DNA of 64,000 nucleotides from Streptomyces sp. WMMB 322 (GTDB lineage Bacteria > Actinomycetota > Actinomycetes > Streptomycetales > Streptomycetaceae): positions 1 through 64,000 of the forward strand of contig NZ_FMHI01000007.1 in assembly GCF_900090145.1 (NCBI RefSeq), in the 5' to 3' direction. Position numbers and translations under genes: made by a program. The notes below the pieces were generated by a model, which saw only the letters and a list, made by a program, of their open reading frames with translations, was not told the origin of the DNA and did not search any database. This document shows, piece after piece, positions 54,995-64,000 of this stretch (position 1 is its first letter; each line of letters opens with the position of its first letter).

Positions 54995-55972
54995 ATGCCT
55001 TCTGCACTGCCTCTCGATCCCCCGCAGCGGCTTGTGCGCACCCTCGCCTCTCAACACGGCCACGCCGGTGAGGAGTTGGGCCGGGCCGGCGAGGACTGGC
55101 TCGGGGAGTTGCCGGCGACTCTGGAGCGGATGCTCGGGAAATGGGAGCTGACGCCGGACCGTGTGGTCTCGCCCGGCGGCCGCAGCAGCCTGGTGACCCT
55201 CGTACGGCAGGCCGACGGCACTCCGGCAGCGCTGAAGCTGCTGGCCCCGTACGTCTACGGGGTGCGGGAGCGCACCGAGCGGGAGGGTGCCGCTCTGGCG
55301 CAGTGGGACGGGCGGGGCGCCGTGCGGCTGCTGCGTCGCGACGCCGCGGAGGGAGCGCTGCTGCTGGAGCGGCTGCACGGGGAGATGTCGCTGCGCTCGC
55401 TCCCGGAGGCGAGGGCGACGCTGGAAGCCGCTTCGGCGGCACGCCGGCTGTGGGTTCCGGCCGCGGCAGTCCGCGACGGCGGGGAGCCCGGCGCGGACTG
55501 CCTGCGCACGGTCGCCGAGCACACCGCGGCGAGCTGCGCCTTCCTGCGTTCACCCGCGACGCCGCCGGAGGTGCGGCCGCTCCGCGACGAGGCGCTGGAG
55601 CTGCGCGACGCGCTGCTCTCCGACCCTCCCGAACAGGTGCTGCTCCACGGCGACTTCAGACAGGGCGCGGTCCTCGCCGCGGATGCCGGCCGTGCGCCCT
55701 GGCTCGTGACCGGCCCGGATCCGTTGCTGGGTGAGCGCACGTTCGACCTGGCGCGGCTGGTGCGCGACCGGCTGCACGATCTGCTCGCCTCCCCCGGCGC
55801 CGCCTCGGCGACCAGGCGCCGCCTCAACAAGCTCGCCGACTCCCTCGATGTGGACCGCGAGCGGCTGCGGGGCTGGTCGCTCTACCGGGCGGTCGAGTCC
55901 GGCGTACGGCACATGAGCAGCGGAAACCGGGAGGACGGGGAGCTGCTGCTGGAGTTCGCGGGCTGGCTCTGA
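54995..55972 (+). CDS. aminoglycoside/hydroxyurea phosphotransferase-like protein
   Basis: A 325-aa protein of the APH(6)-type kinase fold: PGGRSSLVTLVRQADGTPAALKLL with the nucleotide-site Lys, YVYGVRERTEREGAALAQWDGRGAVRLL, LLLERLHG, the catalytic loop LLHGDFRQGAVL near residue 218, and GPDPLLGERTFDLARLV. In kinases of this fold the loop normally ends in Asn (HGDxxxxN); here that position is Ala. This may mean an inactive or altered enzyme. ATG 54995 (MPSALPLDPP) has GGAAAGG 13 bases upstream. No resistance genes lie around it. Confidence 0.82.
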   Translation: MPSALPLDPPQRLVRTLASQHGHAGEELGRAGEDWLGELPATLERMLGKWELTPDRVVSPGGRSSLVTLVRQADGTPAALKLLAPYVYGVRERTEREGAALAQWDGRGAVRLLRRDAAEGALLLERLHGEMSLRSLPEARATLEAASAARRLWVPAAAVRDGGEPGADCLRTVAEHTAASCAFLRSPATPPEVRPLRDEALELRDALLSDPPEQVLLHGDFRQGAVLAADAGRAPWLVTGPDPLLGERTFDLARLVRDRLHDLLASPGAASATRRRLNKLADSLDVDRERLRGWSLYRAVESGVRHMSSGNREDGELLLEFAGWL

Positions 55973-56035
55973 CCGCGGGACGCGGGGCGCCCGGGGGCTC
56001 CCTCGCCGGCAGGCGCCGCGTCCGGCACTGTGCGC

Positions 56036-57481
56036 TCAGAGGGGTACGGCACCGGTCAGCATCGCCGCTGCCGTCATCACGAGGGTGGTCGCGAACGCCC
56101 AGCCGAAGATGAAGCGCTGGTGCTCACCGAGCTGGACGCCGGTCATGCCCACGAGGATGAACGTCGCGGCCGTGAGCGGGCTGAGCGGAAAGCCCGTCGT
56201 CATCTGCCCGAGGATTGCGGCCCGGGCGATCTCGGCCTCTCCGGTGCCGAATCCCTGCGCGGTCTCCGAGAGCACCGGCAGCACGCCGAAGTAGTACGCG
56301 TCGGGGGTCAGGGCGAGACTCAGCGGCATGCCCGTGACGGCCACGGCTCCGGGGAGGTGGCCGCCCAGCGATGCGGGGATGACGGAGACGAGCGCCTGGG
56401 CCATCTCGTCGATCATCTTGGTGCCGGTGAGGATCCCCGCGAGCACCCCGGACGCGAAGATCATGGTGGTCACCAGGACGACGTTCTTGCCGTGCCGGTC
56501 GAGCAGCGCCTGCTGGTCCTCCCACCTGGGGTGGTTGACGAGCAGGGCGAGGGCGAAACCGACGACGAACAGCACCGGCAGCGGCAGCAGTTGCAGCACG
56601 AGGCAGACCAGCAAGGTCAGGGTGAGCACCAGGTTGAAGACCGTCAGCCATGCCCGGGGGCGGGCGGGTGCGTCCCGGTCCGGCGTCGCATCGGTGGACG
56701 GGGTGGCTGCGGCCGAGGTGGCGGTGGCCGTCGTGGCCGGGATTTCCGCCGTGGCCTTGGGCCCGCTCTCCGGCCGTGCGGAATGCGCCGCGTCGACAGC
56801 GCCCTCGGCGGAGCCTTCGCCGGGGCCTTCGCCGGCACCGGCTGCGGGCCCCTGCTGCGCGGACAGCTCCCCGAGACGCTTCCGCTCGCGCCGTCCGATG
56901 AGGTACGAGGCCAGCAGAACCCAAGCGATTCCGCAGCCCATGGCGGGGAGGACGGGCACGAAGATCTCGGAGGTGTCGAGCTTCAGCGCGGCGGCGGCCC
57001 GCGCGGTCGGACCGCCCCAGGGAACCATGTTCATCACGCCGGCGCCCAGGCAGATGATTCCGCTGAGGGCGAGCGGCCGCATGCCCAGTCGCCGGTAGAC
57101 AGGCAGCAGTGCGGAGACGGTGATGAGGAAGGTGGAGGCCCCGTCGCCGTCGAGTGCCACGCACATCGTCAGCACGGCGGTGCCGACGCAGATTCGCAGC
57201 GGGTCCCCGCGGGCGATCCGGAGGATGCCGCGTATCAGCGGGTCGAAGAGACCGGCGTCCACCATGAGGCTGAAGTAGAGGACCGCGAAGGCGATCATGA
57301 TCCCGGTCGGCGCCACCGTGGCCAGGCCGTCGAGAACCATGTCGCCGAGTTCGTCGCCGAATCCTCCGGCCAGGGCCGCCAGCACGGGGAGCAGGACCAG
57401 AGCGACAAGCACGGACAGCCGCTTGGTCATGGTGAGCAGTAGGAAGAGTCCGATCGTGGTGAAGCCCAGTGCTGCCAGCAT
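56036..57481 (-). CDS. CitMHS family citrate/organic-acid transporter
   Basis: A 481-aa polytopic carrier. LGFTTIGLFLLLTMTKRLS at the start, LTMCVALDGDGASTFLIT, and CLGAGVMNMVPWGGPTARA are typical of CitMHS metal-citrate symporters, as are LALTPDAYYFGVLPVL and FPLSPLTAATFILVG. About twelve helices are split by a cytoplasmic Ala/Thr-rich loop (~235-300) that is longer than usual. ATG 57481, with GAGAG upstream. It is divergent from a LysR regulator and faces CoA-transferase and lyase genes, which suggests uptake of the acid they consume. Confidence 0.9.
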   Translation of the reverse strand: MLAALGFTTIGLFLLLTMTKRLSVLVALVLLPVLAALAGGFGDELGDMVLDGLATVAPTGIMIAFAVLYFSLMVDAGLFDPLIRGILRIARGDPLRICVGTAVLTMCVALDGDGASTFLITVSALLPVYRRLGMRPLALSGIICLGAGVMNMVPWGGPTARAAAALKLDTSEIFVPVLPAMGCGIAWVLLASYLIGRRERKRLGELSAQQGPAAGAGEGPGEGSAEGAVDAAHSARPESGPKATAEIPATTATATSAAATPSTDATPDRDAPARPRAWLTVFNLVLTLTLLVCLVLQLLPLPVLFVVGFALALLVNHPRWEDQQALLDRHGKNVVLVTTMIFASGVLAGILTGTKMIDEMAQALVSVIPASLGGHLPGAVAVTGMPLSLALTPDAYYFGVLPVLSETAQGFGTGEAEIARAAILGQMTTGFPLSPLTAATFILVGMTGVQLGEHQRFIFGWAFATTLVMTAAAMLTGAVPL

Positions 57482-57652
57482 GATCTCTCGCTCTCGTGTC
57501 CCGGGCCTGGCGGCGGGCGACTCATGGAGGTGGGGGCGTCGCGTTGCCCGAGAGTTTCCGAGCCGGATCGAATGGGTGTCCAGCATTGAACGGGGATCCA
57601 CTGATGCGATCTGTGCATGAGTTCGCTCTGCTCGCGCCTATGCTCACCGCCC

Positions 57653-58573
57653 ATGGACGCCACACTCCGCCAGCTTTCCGCGTACGCCGCCGTGGCCCGG
57701 GCGGCGAGCTTCACCGCCGCCGCCGCACAGCTTCACGTCTCTCAGTCGTCGCTGAGTCGGGCGGTCGCCGACCTCGAACGGCTGGTGGGGGCCCAGTTGC
57801 TGGAGCGCGACACCCGCAACGTACAGCTGACCGCGGCCGGGGCGGAGGCGCTGCGGATCGCGGACCAGATCCTCGGTGCGCACCGGGCGGGGATGAAGGA
57901 GATGGAGCGCTTCCTGCTCGGCGAGTCCGGGACGGTCGCCGTGGCGACACTGCCCTCGGTCGCCGCCGTGCTGCTCCCGCAGGTCATTTCCCGGTTCCGC
58001 AGAGAGCGGCCCCACGCTTCCGTACGGATCATGGACGGGCCGGAGCGCACAGTGCTGGCCCACGTCACCTCCGGCGACGCGGACTTCGCGATCACGACGG
58101 GGGAGCCGTCGGCGCAGCTCGAACACCGGCCCCTGGTCCGCGACCGGTTCGTCGCGGTGCTGCCGCCCGAGCACGAACTGGCGGAACGGGACGAGGTGAC
58201 CTGGGAAGACCTCGCACGGCATCCGTATCTCGCCATCGGCCGGGACTCCAGCGTGCGGCGGCTCGCCGATGCCACCTTCGCGCAGATCGACGCCCGGGTC
58301 GCACCCGCGGCGGAGGCGGGGAGCGTGGCGACGGTCGGCGGTCTGGTCGCCGCCGGGCTGGGGGTCTCGGCGATGCCTGCCCTCGTCCTTCCGCTTCTGG
58401 GCAGCGGTCCCTTCGTCACCAGGCCGCTCTCCCGGCCGGTGGTCCACCGGCGTCTCGACGTCGCCATGCGGACCAGGCGGACGGTGCCCCTCGCGGCCCA
58501 CCGCTTCCTGGAGACTCTCGACGCGCTGCGCGAAGCGGGCAGCGGCCTCCCGGACGGCGTCTCGTGGGCGTGA
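57653..58573 (+). CDS. LysR-family transcriptional regulator
   Basis: A 306-aa regulator. The HTH is at residues ~1-60 (LRQLSAYAAVARAASFTAAAAQL, then VSQSSLSRAVADLERLVGAQLLER), followed by the co-inducer domain (GTVAVATLPSVAAVLLP, then GDADFAITTG). ATG 57653 is chosen although it has no ribosome site; TATGCT at 57639-57644 could be the -10 of a near-leaderless transcript. An ATG at 57617 would add 12 residues. It likely controls the CitMHS transporter and the downstream CoA genes. Confidence 0.92.
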   Translation: MDATLRQLSAYAAVARAASFTAAAAQLHVSQSSLSRAVADLERLVGAQLLERDTRNVQLTAAGAEALRIADQILGAHRAGMKEMERFLLGESGTVAVATLPSVAAVLLPQVISRFRRERPHASVRIMDGPERTVLAHVTSGDADFAITTGEPSAQLEHRPLVRDRFVAVLPPEHELAERDEVTWEDLARHPYLAIGRDSSVRRLADATFAQIDARVAPAAEAGSVATVGGLVAAGLGVSAMPALVLPLLGSGPFVTRPLSRPVVHRRLDVAMRTRRTVPLAAHRFLETLDALREAGSGLPDGVSWA

Positions 58574-58702
58574 GGCGGCCACTGGAACGGCCATGCGAAA
58601 AGCGCATCGATTGATGGTCCTTTCTTGCTGGACAGGCATTTCTCGCTCGGAGAGGCTGAAGCGGAAGACACCCGCGACGAGGCCGAACGAGGGAGCCGCT
58701 CT

Positions 58703-59920
58703 GTGACCGACGACCACCACGCCTCCGGACGCCGCGGGCAGCTGTGCGACCTGAAGGTGGTCGAGTTCGCCCATGTCGTCGCCGGACCGCTGGCCGGCTC
58801 GATGCTGGCGGACCAGGGCGCGGACGTCGTACACGTCGAACCCCCGGGCTCCGGTGACGCGGCCCGGGCCATGGGCCCCCGGCGCGACGGCACGCCCCTG
58901 TGGTTCAAGGTCGCCGGACGCAACAAGCGGTCCGTCACCCTCGACCTGCACCAGGAGGAAGGACGGCGGCTCGCGCACCGCCTCGTCGCCTGGGCCGACG
59001 TCGTGATCGTCACGCTGCGGGCGGGCCGCCTGCGCGAGTGGGGTCTCGACTGGGAATCGGTGCACCGGCTGAACCCGAAGGCGGTGCTGCTGCAGATATC
59101 GGGCTACGGCGCGACATCGTCACTGGCCGACAGCCCGGGTTTCGGCAAGATGGGCGAGGCGCGCAGCGGGGTCGTTCATCTGACCGGCTTTCCGGACGGC
59201 CCTCCCGTCCACACCGGCTTCTCGCACGGCGACGCGGTCAACGGGCTGATGGGTGCCTACGCGGTGCTGGCCGCCCTGCACCGCCGCGAACGCGACCCGG
59301 ACTTCGACGGGGAGTGGATCGACCTCGCCCTCTTCGAGCCCCTCTTCCGCCTCGTCGAATGGCAGGTCATCGTGCACGACCAGCTGGGCACGGTGCCCGA
59401 GCGGTCGGGCAACCAGCTCGCCGTCGCACCCGCCGCGGTGATCAACACCTACCGGTCCCGCGACGGCGAGTGGATCACCGTCACCTCCGCGACGCTGCGT
59501 TCGGTACGCAACGTGGCTGTCCTTCTCGGCCTGCCCGAGGAGGAGTTCGCCACCGCCGAGGCGCAGCAGGCCAGGCGCGACCAGCTCGACGCGGGACTGC
59601 GTGAGTGGGTCGCGCAGCGCTCCACGGACGAGTGCCTGGAGCTGTTCGCCCGCAACGAGGTGGTGGCCTCCCGCGTGTTCGACGCCGCCGACATCGCGGC
59701 CGACCCCGTGTACGCGGAACGGGAGGACATCGTGACCGTCGAGGACCCGGAACTCGGCCCCGTTCGCATGCAGGCCGTCATCCCTCACTTCCGGCAGAAC
59801 CCGGGGCGGGTGTGGCGCACCGGGCCGGCTCTCGGCGAGGACAACCGCATCGTCTACCAGCGCTGGCTCGGCATCGGGGACGAGGAACTCGCTGAGCTGG
59901 AGCGGCACGGTGTCGTCTGA
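58703..59920 (+). CDS. CaiB/BaiF family CoA-transferase
   Basis: A 405-aa family III CoA-transferase. The N-terminal signature DLKVVEFAHVVAGPLAGSMLADQGADVVHVEPPG is followed by GRNKRSVTLDL and LLQISGYG. The active-site acidic residue is expected in EWIDLALFE. GTG 58703 is supported by GAGGGAG seven bases upstream. Its end overlaps the lyase gene by 11 bases. Probably moves CoA from succinyl-CoA to a dicarboxylic or hydroxy acid; the actual acid is not fixed by sequence. Confidence 0.9.
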   Translation: MTDDHHASGRRGQLCDLKVVEFAHVVAGPLAGSMLADQGADVVHVEPPGSGDAARAMGPRRDGTPLWFKVAGRNKRSVTLDLHQEEGRRLAHRLVAWADVVIVTLRAGRLREWGLDWESVHRLNPKAVLLQISGYGATSSLADSPGFGKMGEARSGVVHLTGFPDGPPVHTGFSHGDAVNGLMGAYAVLAALHRRERDPDFDGEWIDLALFEPLFRLVEWQVIVHDQLGTVPERSGNQLAVAPAAVINTYRSRDGEWITVTSATLRSVRNVAVLLGLPEEEFATAEAQQARRDQLDAGLREWVAQRSTDECLELFARNEVVASRVFDAADIAADPVYAEREDIVTVEDPELGPVRMQAVIPHFRQNPGRVWRTGPALGEDNRIVYQRWLGIGDEELAELERHGVV

Positions 59921-60878
59921 GCCGGGCGGCGCTTCCGGGGTCGGGCGGACACCCCTGCGCTCGCTGCTGTTCGTACCTGGCACGAAGACGGAATGGCTGC
60001 CCAAGGCCGAGGCGTCCGGCGCCGACGCGGCGATCCTCGACCTGGAGGACGCGGTGGCGGGCCAGGACAAGCGGACGGCCCGTGCGCGCGTGGCCGAGGC
60101 CGTCACCCGGCACGCCGCACCCGGGGACCGCGCAGACGGCGGCATGGAACTCTTCGTGAGGATCAATCCGCTCGGCGACTGGTCCGCCGCCGAGGAACTC
60201 CGGGCCGCCGCCCGGCCCGGCCTCGCCGGAATCGTCCTGCCGAAGGTGTGCTCCGAGGAGGACATCAGGATCACCGACCGCCTGCTGACGTGGTGCGAGC
60301 GCGAGCACGGCCTGCGGGCGGGCACCTTCGCGGTGGTCCCTCTGCTGGAGACGGCGCGGGCTCTGCGCAACGCGCACGACATCGCAGCCGCCTCCGCCCG
60401 CGTGGCCTACGCGGGCGCGCTCACCGCCCCCGGCGGCGACGTCGAACGGGCGGTCGGTTACCGCTGGAGCCCCGAGGGCGGCGAGACGCACGCCCTTCGT
60501 TCGCGCGTCCTGCTGGACGTGCGTGCCGCCGGCGCCGAACACCCCGTCGGCGGTCTGTGGACGGACATCGGCGACCTGGCAGGCCTGCGGCGCTTCGCCG
60601 AACAGAACCGGGCACTCGGCTACACCGGCATGATGGCGATCCACCCCTCGCACGTTCCCGTGGTCAACGAGGTCTTCTCCCCCGGCGCGGACGAACTCGC
60701 CCGCGCCGAGCGGCTGATCGCCGCCGTACGCGACGGGCAGGCACGGGGCGCGGGTGCCGTGACCTTCGAGGGCCGGATGGTGGACGAGGCGATGGCCGCC
60801 GGCGCGGAGCAGCTTCTATTGCGGCACGGGCGGCGTGAGCAGGGTCCGGATGCCGTGGAGAGCCCGCCCGAGGGCTGA
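59910..60878 (+). CDS. CitE/HpcH-family CoA-ester lyase
   Basis: A 322-aa TIM-barrel lyase. RSLLFVPGTKTEWLPKA, ILDLEDAVAGQDK (metal-binding acidic pair), LFVRINPLGD with the conserved Arg, GIVLPKV and VVPLLETARAL, and the late GYTGMMAIHPSHV segment match CitE-like citramalyl/malyl-CoA lyases. GTG 59910 overlaps the end of the CoA-transferase gene, so the two steps are coupled. Predicted cleavage gives acetyl-CoA plus pyruvate or glyoxylate; inference from family. Confidence 0.9.
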   Translation: MSSEPGGASGVGRTPLRSLLFVPGTKTEWLPKAEASGADAAILDLEDAVAGQDKRTARARVAEAVTRHAAPGDRADGGMELFVRINPLGDWSAAEELRAAARPGLAGIVLPKVCSEEDIRITDRLLTWCEREHGLRAGTFAVVPLLETARALRNAHDIAAASARVAYAGALTAPGGDVERAVGYRWSPEGGETHALRSRVLLDVRAAGAEHPVGGLWTDIGDLAGLRRFAEQNRALGYTGMMAIHPSHVPVVNEVFSPGADELARAERLIAAVRDGQARGAGAVTFEGRMVDEAMAAGAEQLLLRHGRREQGPDAVESPPEG

Positions 60879-61006
60879 GCGCGGCTGCCGCGCAGCGACT
60901 CCGGCTCCGGAGCGCCGCCGGTACGACGCGGGGCGGCGCACGGCGGCGCGGAGCGGGGCGGCGTACCCGGCACCCGGGCGCGCGGCCGCCGCTCCCGCTG
61001 CCCGTG

Positions 61007-62719
61007 TCAGGCGGCGGACGAGAGACGGGCGACGGCGTCCGCCACCGTCAGCTCCTCGCGCTCGCCGGTGCGTCGGTCCTTCAGCTCGACCAGACCGTCC
61101 TTCGCGCCACGGCCCACGATCAGGATCGTCGGGACGCCGATCAGCTCGGCGTCGGTGAACTTCACTCCCGGCGAGACTCCCGCGCGGTCGTCCACGATCA
61201 CGCGCACGCCGGCCGCACCCAGCTTCTCCGCGACGTCGACCGCGAGCTCCGTCTGCAGCGCCTTGCCCGCCGCGACGACGTGGACGTCGGCGGGCGCGAT
61301 CTCCCGCGGCCAGCACAACCCCTGCTCGTCCGCGGTCTGTTCGGCCAGCGCCGCCACGGCGCGCGTCACGCCGATGCCGTACGAGCCCATCGTCACGCGC
61401 ACCGGCTTGCCGTCCTGGCCGAGCACGTCCAGCTCGAAGGCGTCGGTGTACTTGCGGCCGAGCTGGAAGATGTGGCCGATTTCGATCGCCCTGTCGAGGA
61501 CGATGCCGGAGCCGCAGTTCGGGCAGGGATCTCCGGGCTCGACGACGACCACGTCGAGGTAGTCGTCCACCTCGAAGTCGCGTCCGCAGACCACGTGCCG
61601 CGCGTGCTTGTCCGGCTTGTTCGCACCCGTGACCCATTCGGTGCCGGGCGCGACGCGGGGGTCGGCGATGTACCGGAAGGCCTTGCCGGCCATGCCGTCC
61701 TGCGGGCCGACGTAGCCGCGCACCAGGTCGGGCCGGCCGACGAAGTCCTCCGCGGTGACCAACTCGACCTCGGCGGGAGCGAGATGCTCGCCCAGCTTGC
61801 CGAGATCCACGTCGCGGTCGCCGGGGACGCCGACGGCGGCGATCTCACCGTCGATCTTCACCAGCAGGTTCTTCAGCGTGGCCGAGGCCGGGATGCCCAG
61901 GTGCTCGGCGAGCGTCTCGATCGTCGGGGTGTCCGGGGTGTCGAGTTCCTCGATCGCGGGATGCCCGGCCGCTTCCGCGGGCACCACGGGGACCGACAGC
62001 GCCTCGGTGTTGGCCGCGAACCCGCATGAGGGGCACTGCGCGTAGGTGTCCTCACCCGCGGCGGCCGGCGCAAGGAACTCCTCCGATGCCGAGCCGCCCA
62101 TGGCGCCCGAGACGGCGGAGACGATGCGGTAGTCGAGGCCGAGGCGCTCGAAGATGCGCTGGTACGCCTCGCGTTCGCGCGCGTAGGACTCGGCGAGGCC
62201 CTCGTCGGAGACGTCGAAGGAGTAGGCGTCCTTCATCGTGAACTCACGTCCGCGCAGAATCCCGGACCGGGGACGCGCCTCGTCCCGGTACTTCGTCTGG
62301 ATCTGGTAGAGCGTGACAGGCAGGTCCTTGTACGAGGTGCACTGGTCCTTGACGACCTGGGTGAAGATCTCCTCGTGCGTCGGCCCGAGCAGATATCCGG
62401 CGCCCTTGCGGTCCTCCAGGCGGAAGAGCAGGTCGCCGTACTGGTCGTAGCGTCCGGAGACCTCGTAGGGCTCCTTGGGCAGCAGCGCGGGAAGCAGCAC
62501 CTCCTGGGCGCCGATGGCGTCCATCTCCTCGCGTACGACCCGGGTGACGTTCTCCAGCACCGTGAGCCCGAGCGGCAGCCACGTCCAGATGCCGGCGGCC
62601 GCCCGCCGCACATATCCGGCGCGCACCAGCAGCTTGTGGCTGGTGGTCTCGGCATCGGCCGGGTCGTCGCGCAGCGTCTTCAGCATCGACCGGGACAAAC
62701 GCTGGACTCGGGCTGCCAT
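61007..62719 (-). CDS. proS: prolyl-tRNA synthetase
   Basis: Class II aminoacyl-tRNA synthetase, bacterial type (570 aa). Motif 2 is in [27 protein letters not shown], with TMKDAYSFD following. The inserted YbaK-like editing domain (about 230-385) holds [12 protein letters not shown]. Motif 3 with [17 protein letters not shown] and the anticodon-binding domain complete it. ATG 62719 ([13 protein letters not shown]), with GGAGAA upstream. Confidence 0.97.
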   Translation of the reverse strand: MAARVQRLSRSMLKTLRDDPADAETTSHKLLVRAGYVRRAAAGIWTWLPLGLTVLENVTRVVREEMDAIGAQEVLLPALLPKEPYEVSGRYDQYGDLLFRLEDRKGAGYLLGPTHEEIFTQVVKDQCTSYKDLPVTLYQIQTKYRDEARPRSGILRGREFTMKDAYSFDVSDEGLAESYAREREAYQRIFERLGLDYRIVSAVSGAMGGSASEEFLAPAAAGEDTYAQCPSCGFAANTEALSVPVVPAEAAGHPAIEELDTPDTPTIETLAEHLGIPASATLKNLLVKIDGEIAAVGVPGDRDVDLGKLGEHLAPAEVELVTAEDFVGRPDLVRGYVGPQDGMAGKAFRYIADPRVAPGTEWVTGANKPDKHARHVVCGRDFEVDDYLDVVVVEPGDPCPNCGSGIVLDRAIEIGHIFQLGRKYTDAFELDVLGQDGKPVRVTMGSYGIGVTRAVAALAEQTADEQGLCWPREIAPADVHVVAAGKALQTELAVDVAEKLGAAGVRVIVDDRAGVSPGVKFTDAELIGVPTILIVGRGAKDGLVELKDRRTGEREELTVADAVARLSSAA

Positions 62720-62816
62720 GGAATTCTCCGTGCGGTGGTTGAAAGAAGCCGGAAACAACTGAGGAGGAGGGTATCCGGCCCGCTGCACGGCACGGAAATG
62801 CGATTCCCCCGTCGCG

Positions 62817-63389
62817 TCAGGAACGCCTCAGCGGCAGCCATGCCCCCATCACCGCGTACGGGCTGGGCGCGCTCGGGAAGTGCACGTTGCGGGCCAGGTC
62901 GCGGTAGCCGAGCCGGTGGTAGAGGTGGCGGGCGGGGCTGTCGGTGTCGATCGCGGAGAGCAGGGAGCGCGGTTCGGCGGCGGTGTCGGTGAGCATGGTG
63001 ATCAAACGGCGTCCGAGACCCCGCCGCTGGTGGAGGGGGAGGACGTGGAGTTCGGTGATGACGAACGAGTCGTCCAGCCAGTCGCCGCAGCCCGCCGCGC
63101 GCAGATATCCGGCGACGACGGTGGACCACCACTGGGTGCGGTCGTTGGGCATTCCGTAGACGAAACCGATCAGCCGGCCTTCCGGTGTGCGGGCGCCGAG
63201 CGCCCGCGCTCCGGGGGACTTCATGTGCCGCAGCACGATGTGGCGCCGCACTGCGATCTCCTCGTCGCTCAGCCCGAAGGCGACGGCCTGCACGGCGAGC
63301 GCATCGTCGACGTCCGCCTCCAGGTCGAGCGGTCCGACGAGGGGTTCGCGGGGGTCCTGGGGTGATGGTCCCCCGGCAGAATGCAGCAT
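62817..63389 (-). CDS. GNAT family N-acetyltransferase
   Basis: A 190-aa acetyltransferase. The acetyl-CoA site is [18 protein letters not shown] (R/Q-x-x-G-x-G/A form). LIGFVYGMP and [13 protein letters not shown], the C-terminal Tyr segment, also fit. Substrate unknown. ATG 63389. It lies upstream of proS with 97 bases between; linkage to it is not certain. Confidence 0.9.
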   Translation of the reverse strand: MLHSAGGPSPQDPREPLVGPLDLEADVDDALAVQAVAFGLSDEEIAVRRHIVLRHMKSPGARALGARTPEGRLIGFVYGMPNDRTQWWSTVVAGYLRAAGCGDWLDDSFVITELHVLPLHQRRGLGRRLITMLTDTAAEPRSLLSAIDTDSPARHLYHRLGYRDLARNVHFPSAPSPYAVMGAWLPLRRS

Positions 63390-63454
63390 GCCCGGGAGGC
63401 TACTAGGAGCTACCGACGGTCAACGCCTCCGCCGACCGCCGTGGACGCCCGTTC

Positions 63455-64000
63455 TCAGAAGAGGACGCTCATGAACGCGCCGGTCTCGCGGAAGCCGACA
63501 CGTCTGTACGCGGCACGCGCCGCCAGGTTGTAGTCGTTGACGTAGAGGCTCGCGAGGGGCGCCACTTCGTTCAGCGCGTAGCGCAGCACCGCCGCCATGC
63601 CGGAGACGGACAGGCCTTCGCCTCGCCGCTCGGGGGTGACCCAGACGCCCTGGATCTGGCAGGCATGGGGCGTGGCAGCGCCGATCTCGGCCTTGAAGAC
63701 GATCCGGCCGTCCTCGACGCGGGCGAACGAGCGCCCGGAGCCCACGAGTTCGGCGACCCTCGACTGGTAGACCAGGCCGCCGTCACCCGCGAGCGGGGAG
63801 ACACCCACCTCCTCGGTGAACATCTCCACACAGGCGGGGAGCACCAGTTCCATCTCGTCCTTGCGGAGGCGGCGCACCAGAGGATCGGGGCGCACGTCCC
63901 GGGGGACCTCTTCGGTGATCATGAGCGGCTGCCGGCGGCGGACCTCGCGGGCGGGGCCCCAGTGCGGTTCGAGGTAGGACCACAGGGCGGCGGTGGAGTC
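63455..64000 (-). CDS. GNAT family N-acetyltransferase, 5' end cut by window edge
   Basis: At least 181 codons of an open frame that runs off the right edge. Upstream of an internal Met at 63922 the frame continues as DSTAALWSYLEPHWGPAREV, which I recall from longer DUF4081-GNAT proteins. This copy is therefore partial and not a short gene. The C-terminal GNAT domain shows IQGVWVTPERRGEGLSVSGMAAV and LYVNDYNLAARAAYRRVGF. Substrate unknown. Confidence 0.88.
   Translation of the reverse strand, partial: DSTAALWSYLEPHWGPAREVRRRQPLMITEEVPRDVRPDPLVRRLRKDEMELVLPACVEMFTEEVGVSPLAGDGGLVYQSRVAELVGSGRSFARVEDGRIVFKAEIGAATPHACQIQGVWVTPERRGEGLSVSGMAAVLRYALNEVAPLASLYVNDYNLAARAAYRRVGFRETGAFMSVLF

Overview
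The window has the marks of a Streptomyces-type actinobacterial chromosome. GC is very high, GTG and TTG starts are common, coupled overlaps are frequent, and a type VII (ESX) secretion locus sits inside a core chromosomal region. From memory, the order rnj-dapA-thyX-dapB-(M16 peptidase)-pnp-rpsO-ESX-ribF-truB-rbfA-infB-nusA-rimP-proS matches the SCO57xx region of S. coelicolor. I could not run a comparison.

Layout. 1-260: apparent rRNA operon leader reading off the left edge on the minus strand. 266-10946 (mostly minus): RNase J, DapA, ThyX, two small plus-strand genes, a TPR-like membrane protein, DapB, an M16 peptidase, PNPase and S15. This block covers RNA turnover and lysine/diaminopimelate supply. 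11123-37549: the ESX locus. Machine parts are EccD (-), EccC (+), EccB (-) and EccE (+). The secreted pair is EsxB/EsxA. There are three mycosins (two a tandem pair), a Gly-rich WXG/PPE-like substrate, a WXG100-like partner, a five-gene substrate cassette (17419-21247) that ends in two paralogous membrane proteins, and an EspI-like ParA-type ATPase with long Pro/Gln repeats. Strong hairpins divide the locus into separate transcription units.

37630-46197: RibF, then a 1264-residue trypsin-like protease fused to a STAND-like P-loop ATPase, then a sugar-acid island. The island holds a DeoR regulator, a PdxA2-type dehydrogenase, a DUF1537 kinase and what looks like a decayed end of an MFS transporter. 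A palindrome-rich promoter lies upstream of the kinase. 46404-53403 (minus): TruB, RbfA, YlxP, IF2, YlxR, NusA and RimP, the classical translation/transcription cluster, with a clear terminator after infB.

53684-64000: a Tat/lipoprotein-DUF4439 pair, a phosphotransferase-like protein, a CitMHS transporter divergent from LysR, a CoA-transferase/CitE-like lyase pair (probably organic acid catabolism), ProS, and two GNAT acetyltransferases, the second cut by the right edge.

The most interesting parts are the ESX substrate cassette with its two paralogous membrane proteins, the protease-STAND fusion with an altered Walker A, the mycosin pair whose tails look homogenised, and the sugar-acid island with its transporter remnant and operator-like promoter.
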